A DNA stretch of 10,004 nt, taken from positions 1 through 10,004 of the forward strand of contig CANQFI010000060.1 in assembly GCA_947598455.1 (NCBI GenBank), written 5' to 3'. Positions 1 to 5,965 of the stretch are shown here, in pieces (within the stretch, counting starts at the first letter, position 1; each line of letters starts with the position of its first letter). The notes below the pieces were generated by a model. That model was not told where the DNA came from. It worked only from the letters and a program-made list of their open reading frames with translations, and ran no database searches. This DNA comes from an uncultured Bacilli bacterium. Lineage in GTDB: Bacteria; Bacillota_I; Bacilli_A; RF39; UBA660. Both the position numbers and the translations under genes were made by a program.

Positions 1-935
1 GCATCTTTAATATTAATTTTATTTTCCTCTTTATTTCCAATTTTAAAAACGTCTAATCTAACATTATCAGCATTGAAACTATCAACATTATTTACGGAAA
101 TAATACCGTCGGCAGTATAAATTCCAAAATCACTATTTAAAGTTATATTTCCACCATCAATAATAATATTCTTATGTTGAGAATAACCAGCATGAATAGA
201 AGGATTTCTTTCATCAATTGCAGTTAAATTTATATTTCCACCACTAATAATTACTCCATCTGGATAATCACTTTCTCCTGATATTCCAGTAACCATAATA
301 GCAGAACCATTAGATTTTATATCAACATTACCTCCAGTAATATTTACTTGTCTTAAAGCATAAATTCCTTTAGACTTTGTAAAATTACTAGCATCAATAT
401 TAAGATTACCACCACTTATAGTAACAACGCCATCAACAATAAAACCTCCATTACTGTTAATAGTACCTGATTCTATATTTAGATTATATGGATAATGAAT
501 AGTATCACCATTATTTCCTCCATTTGTTGTATAATAAGTTTTTATGTTAAGATTTAATTTACCATTATTTATACTTTTAAATGTTAATGTACCACCTTTT
601 TCACCTGTTCCATAAAAGACACTTTCTTTATCTGCTGTTAAATTATTAACTCCTTCAAAGATAACAGTTATATTATCTGATTTTAAAAATTTAATACAAG
701 GATTTACTGAATCTGTATCAGTCATTTCAAAAGTAGTATCTTCTAAAGTTAGTATTTTAGTTTCATTATCCCATGACCAGCCTTCTTCTTCTAATTTATT
801 TTCAGTTTGATGATTAGTTAAATCTAATGTTTGAGTAACCTTATTTTTAGCATAAACATAATTAACATTAATACATAATAAAAATAAAGCTAAATAAAAA
901 CCTAACATTAACTTATTCATTGTTGTTTTAAACAT
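1..935 (-). CDS. Secreted beta-helix surface protein, copy A (3' end outside window)
   Basis: This is an intact reading frame of 311 visible codons that runs off the window edge, so the C-terminus is missing. The ATG at 935 follows a purine-rich ribosome site (AGAAAGAAGTG). Residues 1-29 form a signal peptide: a basic start, a hydrophobic core and probable cleavage after VYA. A GWSWDNETKILTLE segment (about 53-66) matches a module common in Bacillota surface proteins. It is followed by rungs carrying ISGGN, ITGGN, ISGGN and IDGGN, typical of a right-handed parallel beta-helix of the pectate-lyase or carbohydrate-binding type. The gene is a tandem paralogue of the gene at 1265-2560 and aligns with it throughout, with closest agreement in the promoter, leader and first 30 codons. 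By analogy, the missing part should hold a FIVAR-like helical domain and a sorting signal. Catalytic residues are not recognisable. An adhesin or glycan-binding role is inference. Confidence 0.85.
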   Translation of the reverse strand, partial: MFKTTMNKLMLGFYLALFLLCINVNYVYAKNKVTQTLDLTNHQTENKLEEEGWSWDNETKILTLEDTTFEMTDTDSVNPCIKFLKSDNITVIFEGVNNLTADKESVFYGTGEKGGTLTFKSINNGKLNLNIKTYYTTNGGNNGDTIHYPYNLNIESGTINSNGGFIVDGVVTISGGNLNIDASNFTKSKGIYALRQVNITGGNVDIKSNGSAIMVTGISGESDYPDGVIISGGNINLTAIDERNPSIHAGYSQHKNIIIDGGNITLNSDFGIYTADGIISVNNVDSFNADNVRLDVFKIGNKEENKINIKD

Positions 936-965
936 ATTATCACTTCTTTCTACCTTTCTCTTATT

Positions 966-985
966 TTGACAAGTACTCTTGTCAA
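966..985 (-). promoter_or_regulatory. Perfect palindrome at the mRNA 5' end of copy A
   Basis: Read on the minus strand it is TTGACAAG-AGTA-CTTGTCAA, with 8-bp perfect arms and a 4-nt loop. It begins about 9 bases after the -10 box, so it would be the very 5' end of the transcript. A similar element sits in the same place at 2591-2611 before the paralogue. It could be a transcript-stabilising 5' hairpin or an operator overlapping the start site. The sequence alone does not decide between them. Confidence 0.6.
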
Positions 986-993
986 TTAAAAAT

Positions 994-1024
994 ATTCTAC
1001 CCCCCCCCGGTCCACATTTGTCAA
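994..1024 (-). promoter_or_regulatory. Promoter of copy A with poly-G spacer (19 bp)
   Basis: On the minus strand a perfect -35 TTGACA (1024-1019) and a -10 TAGAAT (999-994) are separated by 19 bp, of which the last nine are G. The 10 bases after the -35 begin AATGT, as in the paralogue. Nineteen bp exceeds the usual 17-bp optimum, so this copy is predicted to be weaker than the one at 2620-2649. The -35 also forms the right half of a small inverted repeat, TGTCA-TTAT-TGACA (1019-1032), which the paralogue lacks. Confidence 0.7.
1000..1008 (-). repeat. G9 homopolymer (C9 on plus strand)
   Basis: Nine consecutive C on the plus strand lie inside the promoter spacer of copy A. A G/C run of this length is very unlikely by chance at about 25% G+C. 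The only comparable run in the window is the G8 at the same position before the paralogue. It is a candidate slippage tract for phase variation. Confidence 0.9.
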
Positions 1025-1210
1025 TAATGACATACAATTATATTTTTTTTAATTAATTTAATTAATTTAAAAGTTATTTACTAGTTTTTTTGTATACATG
1101 TGTTTCTTTATTAGTTTAGATGAAATTTGTAGTGTTACTTTTTAGAAAAATACTATCTAATTGTTATATAAAATTGTTTTATAATCTCATTTCTATTAAT
1201 CATTTTATAT

Positions 1211-1251
1211 TAAAAAATAGGTAATCTTTGATTACCTATAAGATTACCTAT
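1211..1251 (-). terminator. Rho-independent terminator after surface protein B, with duplicated arm
   Basis: On the minus strand, shortly after the stop of the gene at 1265-2560, the order is TAGGTAATC-TTA-TAGGTAATC-AAA-GATTACCTA followed by T6. The second and third elements form a 9-10 bp stem with a 3-nt loop at 1217-1239. The first element (1242-1250) is an exact extra copy of the 5' arm and could pair with the same 3' arm, so two mutually exclusive hairpins are possible. Confidence 0.8.
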
Positions 1252-1264
1252 AAAAAACTATATT

Positions 1265-2560
1265 TTAATAATTAACTGATTCTTTTTTATAAAGAAACAA
1301 AGTATATCCAAAACCAATAATACTTAATGTTAAATATATAACATATTTAAAAATACCATCATATGTATTAGGATTATCAGTATTATCAGGTTCTTGTGGT
1401 TGTGGTTCATTTTTTAATATTAAATTTGCAATAGCATTATTAATATTTGAAGCCATAGCATCAACTTCACTTTGTTCTAATATATTCTTATCTCTTTCTA
1501 CTAAAGAAATTGCACCTATAACTGCGCTAAAATCTTCATAATCATCTTTATTTAAAGCATTAGCTTTAGCAATTGCCGCATCTACTTCGCTATAATCAGC
1601 TTCTGAACATTTTATGTAATTACCTTCCATACCATAAACTTTAAGTACATCTTCTCTAACATTAGAAACATCTGCACTATCAACATTATTTATTATAATA
1701 TGGCCTTTACGAACATAAATACCATATTCACTACTAATAGTTATGTTTCCACCATTAATAATTACATTCTTTGTATAATTACCTTCTGGAGTAGAATCAG
1801 AACGACCGGCATAAATTCCTTGTCCTTCTTTTGAATCAAGAACCACATTTCCACCACTTATTATTACGCCGTCGGCTTTATCTGTTTCTTTTAATGTTCC
1901 TGGTACCATAATTGCAGTACCATTTAAAGCAACATTAAGATTTCCTCCTGTAATATTAACTTGTTGTATAGCATAAATTCCTGAATCGTCAGAATCTGTA
2001 TCCCAGCTTTCAAGGTTAAAAGTTCCACCATTCATAGTAAATGTATCATCAACCATAATTGTACCTTTACTGTTGATAGTACCAGATTCTATTACTAAAT
2101 TATGTGGATAACCAATAGTTGTACCATTGTTACCACGATAAGTTTTCTTTAACACTTTATAGCTTAGATTTAATACAGCATTTTCTTCACCTTTTAATGT
2201 AAGTGTACCATCACCAGCTGTATAAACACCATATAAACTATAACCTTTGTCAGCTATCAAATTATTTTCACCTTTGAAAATTATAGTTATATCCTCTCCT
2301 CTATTAAATTTAATACAATCATTTACGTTATCTTCTGTATCTGTAATTTCAATAGTTATGCCATCTAAAGTTAGTGTTTTAGTATCGTTATCCCATGACC
2401 AGCCTTCATCTTCTAATTTATTTACACTACCTTCTTGAGTTGTTAAGTCTAATGTTTGAGTAACCTTATCTTTTGCATAAACATAATTAATATTAATACA
2501 TAATAAAAATAATGTTAAAGAAAAAACCAACATTAACTTATTCATTGTTGTTTTAAACAT
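1265..2560 (-). CDS. Secreted beta-helix surface protein, copy B, with FIVAR-like domain and NPNTY sorting signal
   Basis: The protein is 431 residues if translation starts at the ATG at 2560, which follows the ribosome site GGAAGAAAGAAGTG; an in-frame ATG at 2611 lies in the 5' hairpin and is rejected. Residues 1-29 are a signal peptide (cleavage after VYA), and about 53-66 carry the GWSWDNDTKTLTLD module. Residues 90-315 are a right-handed beta-helix with GG-turn rungs (NGG 177, TGG 204, SGG 235, NGG 269). Residues about 319-383 are a helical FIVAR-like repeat (DYSEVDAAIAKANALNKDDY). A proline-rich linker leads to NPNTYDGI (396-403), a membrane helix (405-423) and a short lysine-containing tail. 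The C-terminus resembles a sortase signal of the NPxTx kind, so cell-wall anchoring is likely but not certain. The gene is preceded by a G8 promoter. A binding or adhesin role is inferred, and no enzyme active site is visible. Confidence 0.88.
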   Translation of the reverse strand: MFKTTMNKLMLVFSLTLFLLCININYVYAKDKVTQTLDLTTQEGSVNKLEDEGWSWDNDTKTLTLDGITIEITDTEDNVNDCIKFNRGEDITIIFKGENNLIADKGYSLYGVYTAGDGTLTLKGEENAVLNLSYKVLKKTYRGNNGTTIGYPHNLVIESGTINSKGTIMVDDTFTMNGGTFNLESWDTDSDDSGIYAIQQVNITGGNLNVALNGTAIMVPGTLKETDKADGVIISGGNVVLDSKEGQGIYAGRSDSTPEGNYTKNVIINGGNITISSEYGIYVRKGHIIINNVDSADVSNVREDVLKVYGMEGNYIKCSEADYSEVDAAIAKANALNKDDYEDFSAVIGAISLVERDKNILEQSEVDAMASNINNAIANLILKNEPQPQEPDNTDNPNTYDGIFKYVIYLTLSIIGFGYTLFLYKKESVNY

Positions 2561-2590
2561 ATTATCACTTCTTTCTTCCTTTCTCTTATT

Positions 2591-2611
2591 TCGACAAGTA
2601 CCCCCTGTCAA
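2591..2611 (-). promoter_or_regulatory. Hairpin at the mRNA 5' end of copy B
   Basis: On the minus strand the arms TTGACAGG and CTTGTCGA flank GGGTA. Relative to copy A the DNA palindrome is broken at two positions, but both mismatches become G-U wobbles in RNA, so all eight base pairs survive. That pattern favours an RNA hairpin at the transcript start over a symmetric protein operator. Confidence 0.55.
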
Positions 2612-2619
2612 TGGTAAAT

Positions 2620-2649
2620 ATTCTACCCCCCCCGAACAACATTTGTCAA
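2620..2649 (-). promoter_or_regulatory. Promoter of copy B with poly-G spacer (18 bp)
   Basis: On the minus strand a -35 TTGACA (2649-2644) and a -10 TAGAAT (2625-2620) are separated by 18 bp. The spacer is ten mixed bases followed by G8 directly abutting the -10. The architecture matches the promoter at 994-1024 apart from one fewer G and a different 5-base block before the tract. One contraction would give the 17-bp optimum. Confidence 0.72.
2626..2633 (-). repeat. G8 homopolymer (C8 on plus strand)
   Basis: Eight consecutive C on the plus strand lie between the -35 and -10 boxes of copy B. It is the counterpart of the G9 tract at 1000-1008 and a candidate slippage site. Confidence 0.9.
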
Positions 2650-2772
2650 TATTATATTAACAGTTATTATAAAAAGTAGATTATTTATTTATATGCACTT
2701 TTTTTAACTTTGGTGCAATTTTTTTGGAATTGTTTTGAAGGATTTTTAAACAATAATATAACTTTAATCATA

Positions 2773-2807
2773 TAAAAACCTTGTTTCCATATCCGAGAAA
2801 CAAGGTT
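2773..2807 (-). terminator. Strong rho-independent terminator after the XRE-family gene
   Basis: On the minus strand a perfect 11-bp stem, AACCTTGTTTC / GAAACAAGGTT, with a 9-nt loop is followed by a T5 tract, about 20 bases after the stop of the regulator gene. It separates that unit from the surface-protein genes. Confidence 0.9.
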
Positions 2808-2828
2808 AATGTCAGAATAATATTATTT

Positions 2829-3335
2829 TTATGATAATATAAAAGCAATAGTATTACAAATAACGGCAAGTAAAAATAGGATACCAGTAATTAAATCTGT
2901 TTTATCTCTTCTTATTTTATAACGACTTAAAAATGTAACACAGTTATAAGCACATAGTAAACTAACAATGGAAGCCATATTTTTATCTTTAAAAAATGAT
3001 ATTAATATTAAAATAATAGAAAATGAAGCCATACCAATAATACCATATTTCATTGATTTTAAATTTACTAATTCCGTTAGTTTAATGATATTCTCTTCAC
3101 TCTTTTTTTCAATATCTTTTTCTTCAATCTTTTCCCCAGCAAGTATTTCATTTATACTTACTTCTAATATTTCACTAAGAGGTTTTAGTAAAGACATATC
3201 CATTAAACATAAACCTCGTTCCCATTTACTTACAGCATTTTTAGTAATGCCTAATTTTTCAGCTAAATCCTCTTGCGTTAAATTTTTTTCTTTTCTAGCA
3301 CTAGCGATAAATCTGCCAATACGCTCTTGATTCAT
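2829..3335 (-). CDS. XRE-family transcriptional regulator with C-terminal membrane helices
   Basis: The protein is 168 residues from the ATG at 3335, which sits 8 bases after AAAGGAG; a TTG extension to 3353 would begin inside that ribosome site. Residues 5-62 are a Cro/C1-type helix-turn-helix: IGRFIASARKEKNLTQEDLA, then the recognition helix around KNAVSKWERG, then LxxLxxILxVSxNEIL. An acidic linker (70-85) leads to three predicted membrane segments at about 96-114, 119-136 and 147-166. Such membrane-tethered XRE proteins are common in Bacillota, usually with unknown signals and local targets. It follows the deacylase gene by about 65 bases with no convincing terminator between them, so co-transcription is likely. 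The target is not evident, and adjacency to the surface genes does not prove control of them. Confidence 0.9.
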   Translation of the reverse strand: MNQERIGRFIASARKEKNLTQEDLAEKLGITKNAVSKWERGLCLMDMSLLKPLSEILEVSINEILAGEKIEEKDIEKKSEENIIKLTELVNLKSMKYGIIGMASFSIILILISFFKDKNMASIVSLLCAYNCVTFLSRYKIRRDKTDLITGILFLLAVICNTIAFILS

Positions 3336-3399
3336 ATTTTTTTCTCCTTTCAAGAAGAAATATAATATTTTTTAATTATTTTTTAAACATACTAGAGGT

Positions 3400-3891
3400 T
3401 TACTTTATTTTTATTATATTTACTTGATTGCCATGTTCTTTAATAATATTAATTAGATCTTGAGCTTTTAACCAAATAGTTGCAGTATTATCATTGGGAT
3501 GAATGCCAATTATACCATTATCATCTAAGAATGCTTCATCTAAATAGAAAATTACTTTTAAATCTTTATCATTTAATAAACCTAATGGTGTTACAGAACC
3601 TGGGGTTAAATTTAAAATATTCATTAAATCATTTTCACTAGCAAAACTTAAACGACGAGTATGAAATTCATCACTAAAATATTTTAAGTCTAACTTTTTA
3701 TCACCTTTAATAGTTATTAAATAGTAATTTCTTTTTTTATCATCTCTAACAAAAAGATTTTTACCATCAGATTCTTTATATGGTAAATCAATATCATTTA
3801 GTTCTTGCATATTATAAACAGCTTTATGATCTGTAATTTCATACCAGATATTTTTACTTTTTATAAAGTCATATATTTCTTGTTTATTCAT
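3400..3891 (-). CDS. ProX/YbaK-family aminoacyl-tRNA editing deacylase
   Basis: This 163-residue protein spans a complete YbaK/ProRS-associated domain (PF04073). Diagnostic segments are KNLFVRD (44-50) followed by a KKRNYYL strand, RLSFAS (80-85), TPGSVTPLGL (96-105) and GIHPNDNTAT (129-138). The pattern fits the free-standing ProX (PrdX) group, which by family knowledge hydrolyses mischarged Ala-tRNA(Pro) in trans, clearing errors of prolyl-tRNA synthetase in the cytoplasm. The start is set by GAAAGGAT about 9 bases before the ATG. An extended -10 promoter lies at 3937-3945. The exact substrate (Ala versus Cys on tRNA-Pro) is inferred from the family. Confidence 0.9.
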   Translation of the reverse strand: MNKQEIYDFIKSKNIWYEITDHKAVYNMQELNDIDLPYKESDGKNLFVRDDKKRNYYLITIKGDKKLDLKYFSDEFHTRRLSFASENDLMNILNLTPGSVTPLGLLNDKDLKVIFYLDEAFLDDNGIIGIHPNDNTATIWLKAQDLINIIKEHGNQVNIIKIK

Positions 3892-3936
3892 AATATAAAT
3901 CCTTTCAAGTAATTAAAATCAATATTTCTTATAGGA

Positions 3937-3945
3937 ATTATATCA
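3937..3945 (-). promoter_or_regulatory. Extended -10 promoter of the deacylase gene
   Basis: The minus-strand TGATATAAT matches TGnTATAAT exactly, about 45 bases before the ATG at 3891. No good -35 is visible, as is usual for extended -10 promoters. It begins just after the T tract of the lipoprotein terminator. Confidence 0.55.
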
Positions 3946-3947
3946 TG

Positions 3948-3979
3948 AAAAAAAGTAAACTTTTTAAATAGTTTACTTT
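3948..3979 (-). terminator. Rho-independent terminator after the lipoprotein gene
   Basis: On the minus strand a 10-bp stem, AAAGTAAACT / AGTTTACTTT, with an 8-nt loop runs into a T7 tract. It starts 14 bases after the lipoprotein stop codon. Confidence 0.85.
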
Positions 3980-3992
3980 CATAATTTGTAAT

Positions 3993-4496
3993 TTATTTTA
4001 TTATACAAGTAGCTCCACCTTTTTCAGCTTCAGCTTTACTTTCTTCTATGGTGCTATCGTCTTCTTTTGCTCCTTCAAATCCTTGTTCTTTTAAAGCTTC
4101 TTCAGTAGCATTTTCAAGATCGATTTCTAATATTGTATTGTATTTATAATTTTGATCATCTACAACAATTTTTAAACTAATTCCATCTTTATCAAATGGT
4201 TTATAATTTTCATCCATAGCTTTTTTATATTCTTCCCATTTTTCTTTTACAGCTGAATTAGCAGCTGTTGTATTAACTTCCATTTTCATACTTTTTAGCT
4301 TATCATTTTTATAATTCATAGAAATTACTTGTTCGATATCAAGATTGGCATCTTCTGTAGTAGATGTACATACCAAAGTTTGTTCTTGTACCTTTTCTTC
4401 CGTTGTGTCCTTTGCTTCTTTTTCTTCAGTTTTTCCACAACCGGTAGCTAAAAATATAAATAATAAACTTAAAAATAACATACTAAATTTTTTCAT
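3993..4496 (-). CDS. Small lipoprotein of unknown function
   Basis: The protein is 167 residues from the ATG at 4496, preceded by GAGGTGGG; an in-frame ATG 27 bases upstream overlaps the leader and is less likely. Residues 1-19 are a lipoprotein signal (MKKF then a hydrophobic core), with lipobox LATGC and lipidated Cys20. A charged KTEEKEAKDTTEEK linker follows, then a folded domain beginning TLVCTSTTED, with a MNYKNDKLKSMKMEV strand pair and a C-terminal CIIK. The two cysteines in the mature domain could form a disulfide. The layout resembles the YehR/DUF1307-type small lipoproteins of low-GC Gram-positives, but I cannot assign a family firmly. It is expected on the outer face of the membrane. 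It is monocistronic, with its own promoter (4547-4555) and terminator (3948-3979). Confidence 0.85.
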   Translation of the reverse strand: MKKFSMLFLSLLFIFLATGCGKTEEKEAKDTTEEKVQEQTLVCTSTTEDANLDIEQVISMNYKNDKLKSMKMEVNTTAANSAVKEKWEEYKKAMDENYKPFDKDGISLKIVVDDQNYKYNTILEIDLENATEEALKEQGFEGAKEDDSTIEESKAEAEKGGATCIIK

Positions 4497-4518
4497 AATT
4501 ACCCACCTCACTTTCAAC

Positions 4519-4536
4519 AACAAATTATTATTTGTT
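4519..4536 (-). repeat. Inverted repeat in the lipoprotein 5' leader
   Basis: Perfect 7-bp arms (AACAAAT / ATTTGTT) with a 4-nt loop lie between the -10 box and the ribosome site of the lipoprotein gene. It is A+T-rich and could be chance. At most it is a weak leader hairpin. Confidence 0.3.
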
Positions 4537-4546
4537 TTCTTATCTT

Positions 4547-4555
4547 ATTATATCA
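4547..4555 (-). promoter_or_regulatory. Extended -10 promoter of the lipoprotein gene
   Basis: The minus-strand TGATATAAT is a perfect extended -10, identical to the one before the deacylase gene. It lies about 50 bases before the ATG at 4496, and no convincing -35 is visible. Confidence 0.55.
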
Positions 4556-4767
4556 TAAAAAAAATTATTTTTTATATATTATATGTTCATGCTAGTTGTG
4601 ATTTACATAACAAAATCAATTAATTTTTTATGATAAAATCCTATTGTCTTCTGTACGAAACCAGATACATTGAAAAATTTTCCTCATTAATCTTAAGAAT
4701 TGGCATAACTTTTTTAATACCTAATTCTTTACATTTTAATATAACTCCGTTATCAATTCAAAGACAT

Positions 4768-5340
4768 TTATACTTGACTAGTAGCATTTATCATTGTACT
4801 AGTTACAATAGCAGACATAGTACTTATAACATACTGAACTACTTTTACTTTTTGAGCAATATCTGAATCTTTGATCTTTTTTAAGCGTTCATTTAATTCT
4901 TCTTTTTCATACTTATTAAAAATATTTTTTAAAAATTTAGTATAAATTAATAAGGATGCTAATAATAAGGAATCTTCTGTTATTTTTTCTTCTCCTAATA
5001 ATTCATTTCTGATTGTTTCAATTAGATTATTAAATATATTTTCATCTATTTTGATTATATCTTTTTGACCTATTATCCCCTTTTTTGCTTCTATAGTTAT
5101 AAGTTTATCTTTCAACATATTTTCTTTTAAATCATCTATAATACTTTTTAAATTTTTAGTTGAAAAGCCATAGCAAACAGAAGATAAAATTACTCTTAAA
5201 GATATTTCATCTTTCTTCATATTTTTAATAACTTCATATAATTTTTTATTGTAATCTTCTTTAGGAATTTTGTCTTTTAAAATTACTTTGTTTTTGTCAG
5301 TTTTTTCTAAATTATCATTTAACATCATTTCAACTATCAT
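4768..5340 (-). CDS. GPP34 (Golgi phosphoprotein 3)-like protein, probably 5'-truncated
   Basis: The predicted protein is 190 residues from the ATG at 5340. IVEMMLND, then a short charged strand, a long IRNELLGEEKITEDSLLLASLLIYTKFLKNIF helix region, a KYEKEELNERLKKIKDSD segment and a C-terminal hydrophobic helix match my recollection of bacterial GPP34-domain proteins (PF05719). In eukaryotes that family binds PI4P; the bacterial role is unknown. The start is suspicious: no ribosome site precedes 5340, and the frame stays open upstream to a TAA at 5389-5391, with protein-like residues RNDLTPYVIVS but no start codon. Family members normally carry an N-terminal helix of roughly 15-40 more residues. 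It may be a degraded gene, or it may use an unusual start. It lies 60 bases after the unknown gene at 5401-5949. Confidence 0.5.
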   Translation of the reverse strand: MIVEMMLNDNLEKTDKNKVILKDKIPKEDYNKKLYEVIKNMKKDEISLRVILSSVCYGFSTKNLKSIIDDLKENMLKDKLITIEAKKGIIGQKDIIKIDENIFNNLIETIRNELLGEEKITEDSLLLASLLIYTKFLKNIFNKYEKEELNERLKKIKDSDIAQKVKVVQYVISTMSAIVTSTMINATSQV

Positions 5341-5400
5341 AGAAACAATTACATAGGGAGTTAAATCATTTCTATATAAATTTTTCTTTTAATATAATTA

Positions 5401-5949
5401 CTACATTTGTATTTGTTTATTTTTTTCTAAATTTGGTAATGTAAAACTAATTACACGATTATTTTCTTTATTTAATTCTTCTTGATAAAATTCAATAAAT
5501 CTTTTAGGAATTGTCCAAATTATTTTTTTACTCTTATTAAAAACTTCATCATAGTCACTAATGCCTAGAATAACTAATTCTTCTTTTTCAGGAATACTAT
5601 GATGACGCTGGCCATAACATCCACCAAAATTACGACGATCATAGTAAAATTCTTTAAGCATTATATTTTTCATTTCATTATCATCACTTAAAGTTTGTAA
5701 ATATGGTAAATCACAAATTAAACATCTTATTTCAAAGGGAATTCCTTCACCAAAATTGTATCCTTGATGATGATTAGGACCATAATGTTTTAATTCAAGG
5801 TAAATATCGCTTTCAGTTACAACACTCATTAATTTTTTTATATTAATTGATTTTTCAGTAAAGGGGTCTTCTTTCCATTTTTCAGTATTAGTTCGATGTG
5901 CAAAATAAGTCCACCCTTCGGGGATCATGACAACTTCATTATTATCCAT
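5401..5949 (-). CDS. Conserved-looking protein of unknown function
   Basis: The protein is 182 residues, starting at the ATG at 5949 after a GGAG site and 16 bases behind the flavin reductase stop, so the two are almost certainly co-transcribed. It has no signal peptide or membrane segment and should be cytosolic. I do not recognise the family. Visible features are an aromatic N-terminus (EGWTYFAHRTN), a HYGPNHHQGYNFGEG segment (55-69), CLIC at 76-79, and a CYGQRHH cluster (111-117). The closely placed Cys and His residues (H60, H61, C76, C79, C111, H116, H117) would allow metal or nucleotide chemistry, but that is speculation. Codon use matches its neighbours. Confidence 0.8.
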   Translation of the reverse strand: MDNNEVVMIPEGWTYFAHRTNTEKWKEDPFTEKSINIKKLMSVVTESDIYLELKHYGPNHHQGYNFGEGIPFEIRCLICDLPYLQTLSDDNEMKNIMLKEFYYDRRNFGGCYGQRHHSIPEKEELVILGISDYDEVFNKSKKIIWTIPKRFIEFYQEELNKENNRVISFTLPNLEKNKQIQM

Positions 5950-5965
5950 TTTAAACTACTCCAAT

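Larger units (their letters stand above)
936..1264. other. 329-bp intergenic region between the two surface-protein genes
   Basis: From the copy A start outward, this region holds the ribosome site, a palindrome (966-985), the G-tract promoter (994-1024), a featureless A+T-rich stretch (about 1033-1210) and the terminator of the upstream paralogue (1211-1251). In the A+T-rich stretch I see only simple ATTAATTTA repeats, with no ORF of note and no RNA gene. Confidence 0.7.

Noticed and set aside
1031..1210. Searched for a small RNA, riboswitch or CRISPR-like repeat in the longest gene-free stretch
   Set aside because: Only A+T-rich simple repeats such as ATTAATTTA are present. No regularly spaced repeats, and no G+C-rich fold beyond the listed hairpins.
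2247..2438. Plus-strand open frame of 63 codons
   Set aside because: It lies wholly inside the signal-peptide and beta-helix coding region of the minus-strand gene, has no ribosome site, and its composition is that of an antisense shadow.
2561..2611. N-terminal extension of surface protein B to the ATG at 2611
   Set aside because: That ATG lies at the predicted transcript start and within the hairpin. The signal peptide begins at the ATG at 2560, which has a ribosome site and is matched by the paralogue.
2694..2717. Possible operator TGCAC-N14-GTGCA upstream of the copy B promoter
   Set aside because: Arms of only 5 bp with a long spacer, and no equivalent upstream of copy A. Compatible with chance.
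2968..3330. Plus-strand open frame of 120 codons
   Set aside because: It is antisense to the XRE-family regulator, whose helix-turn-helix is unmistakable. No ribosome site or family resemblance.
3386..3402. Hairpin just after the deacylase stop (TAAAC / GTTTA) considered as a terminator
   Set aside because: The stem is only 5 bp and is followed by A rather than T on the minus strand, so read-through into the regulator gene is more likely.
4345..4866. Two plus-strand open frames of 92 and 78 codons
   Set aside because: They are antisense to the lipoprotein start and the GPP34-like gene end. Hydrophobic low-complexity products, no ribosome sites.
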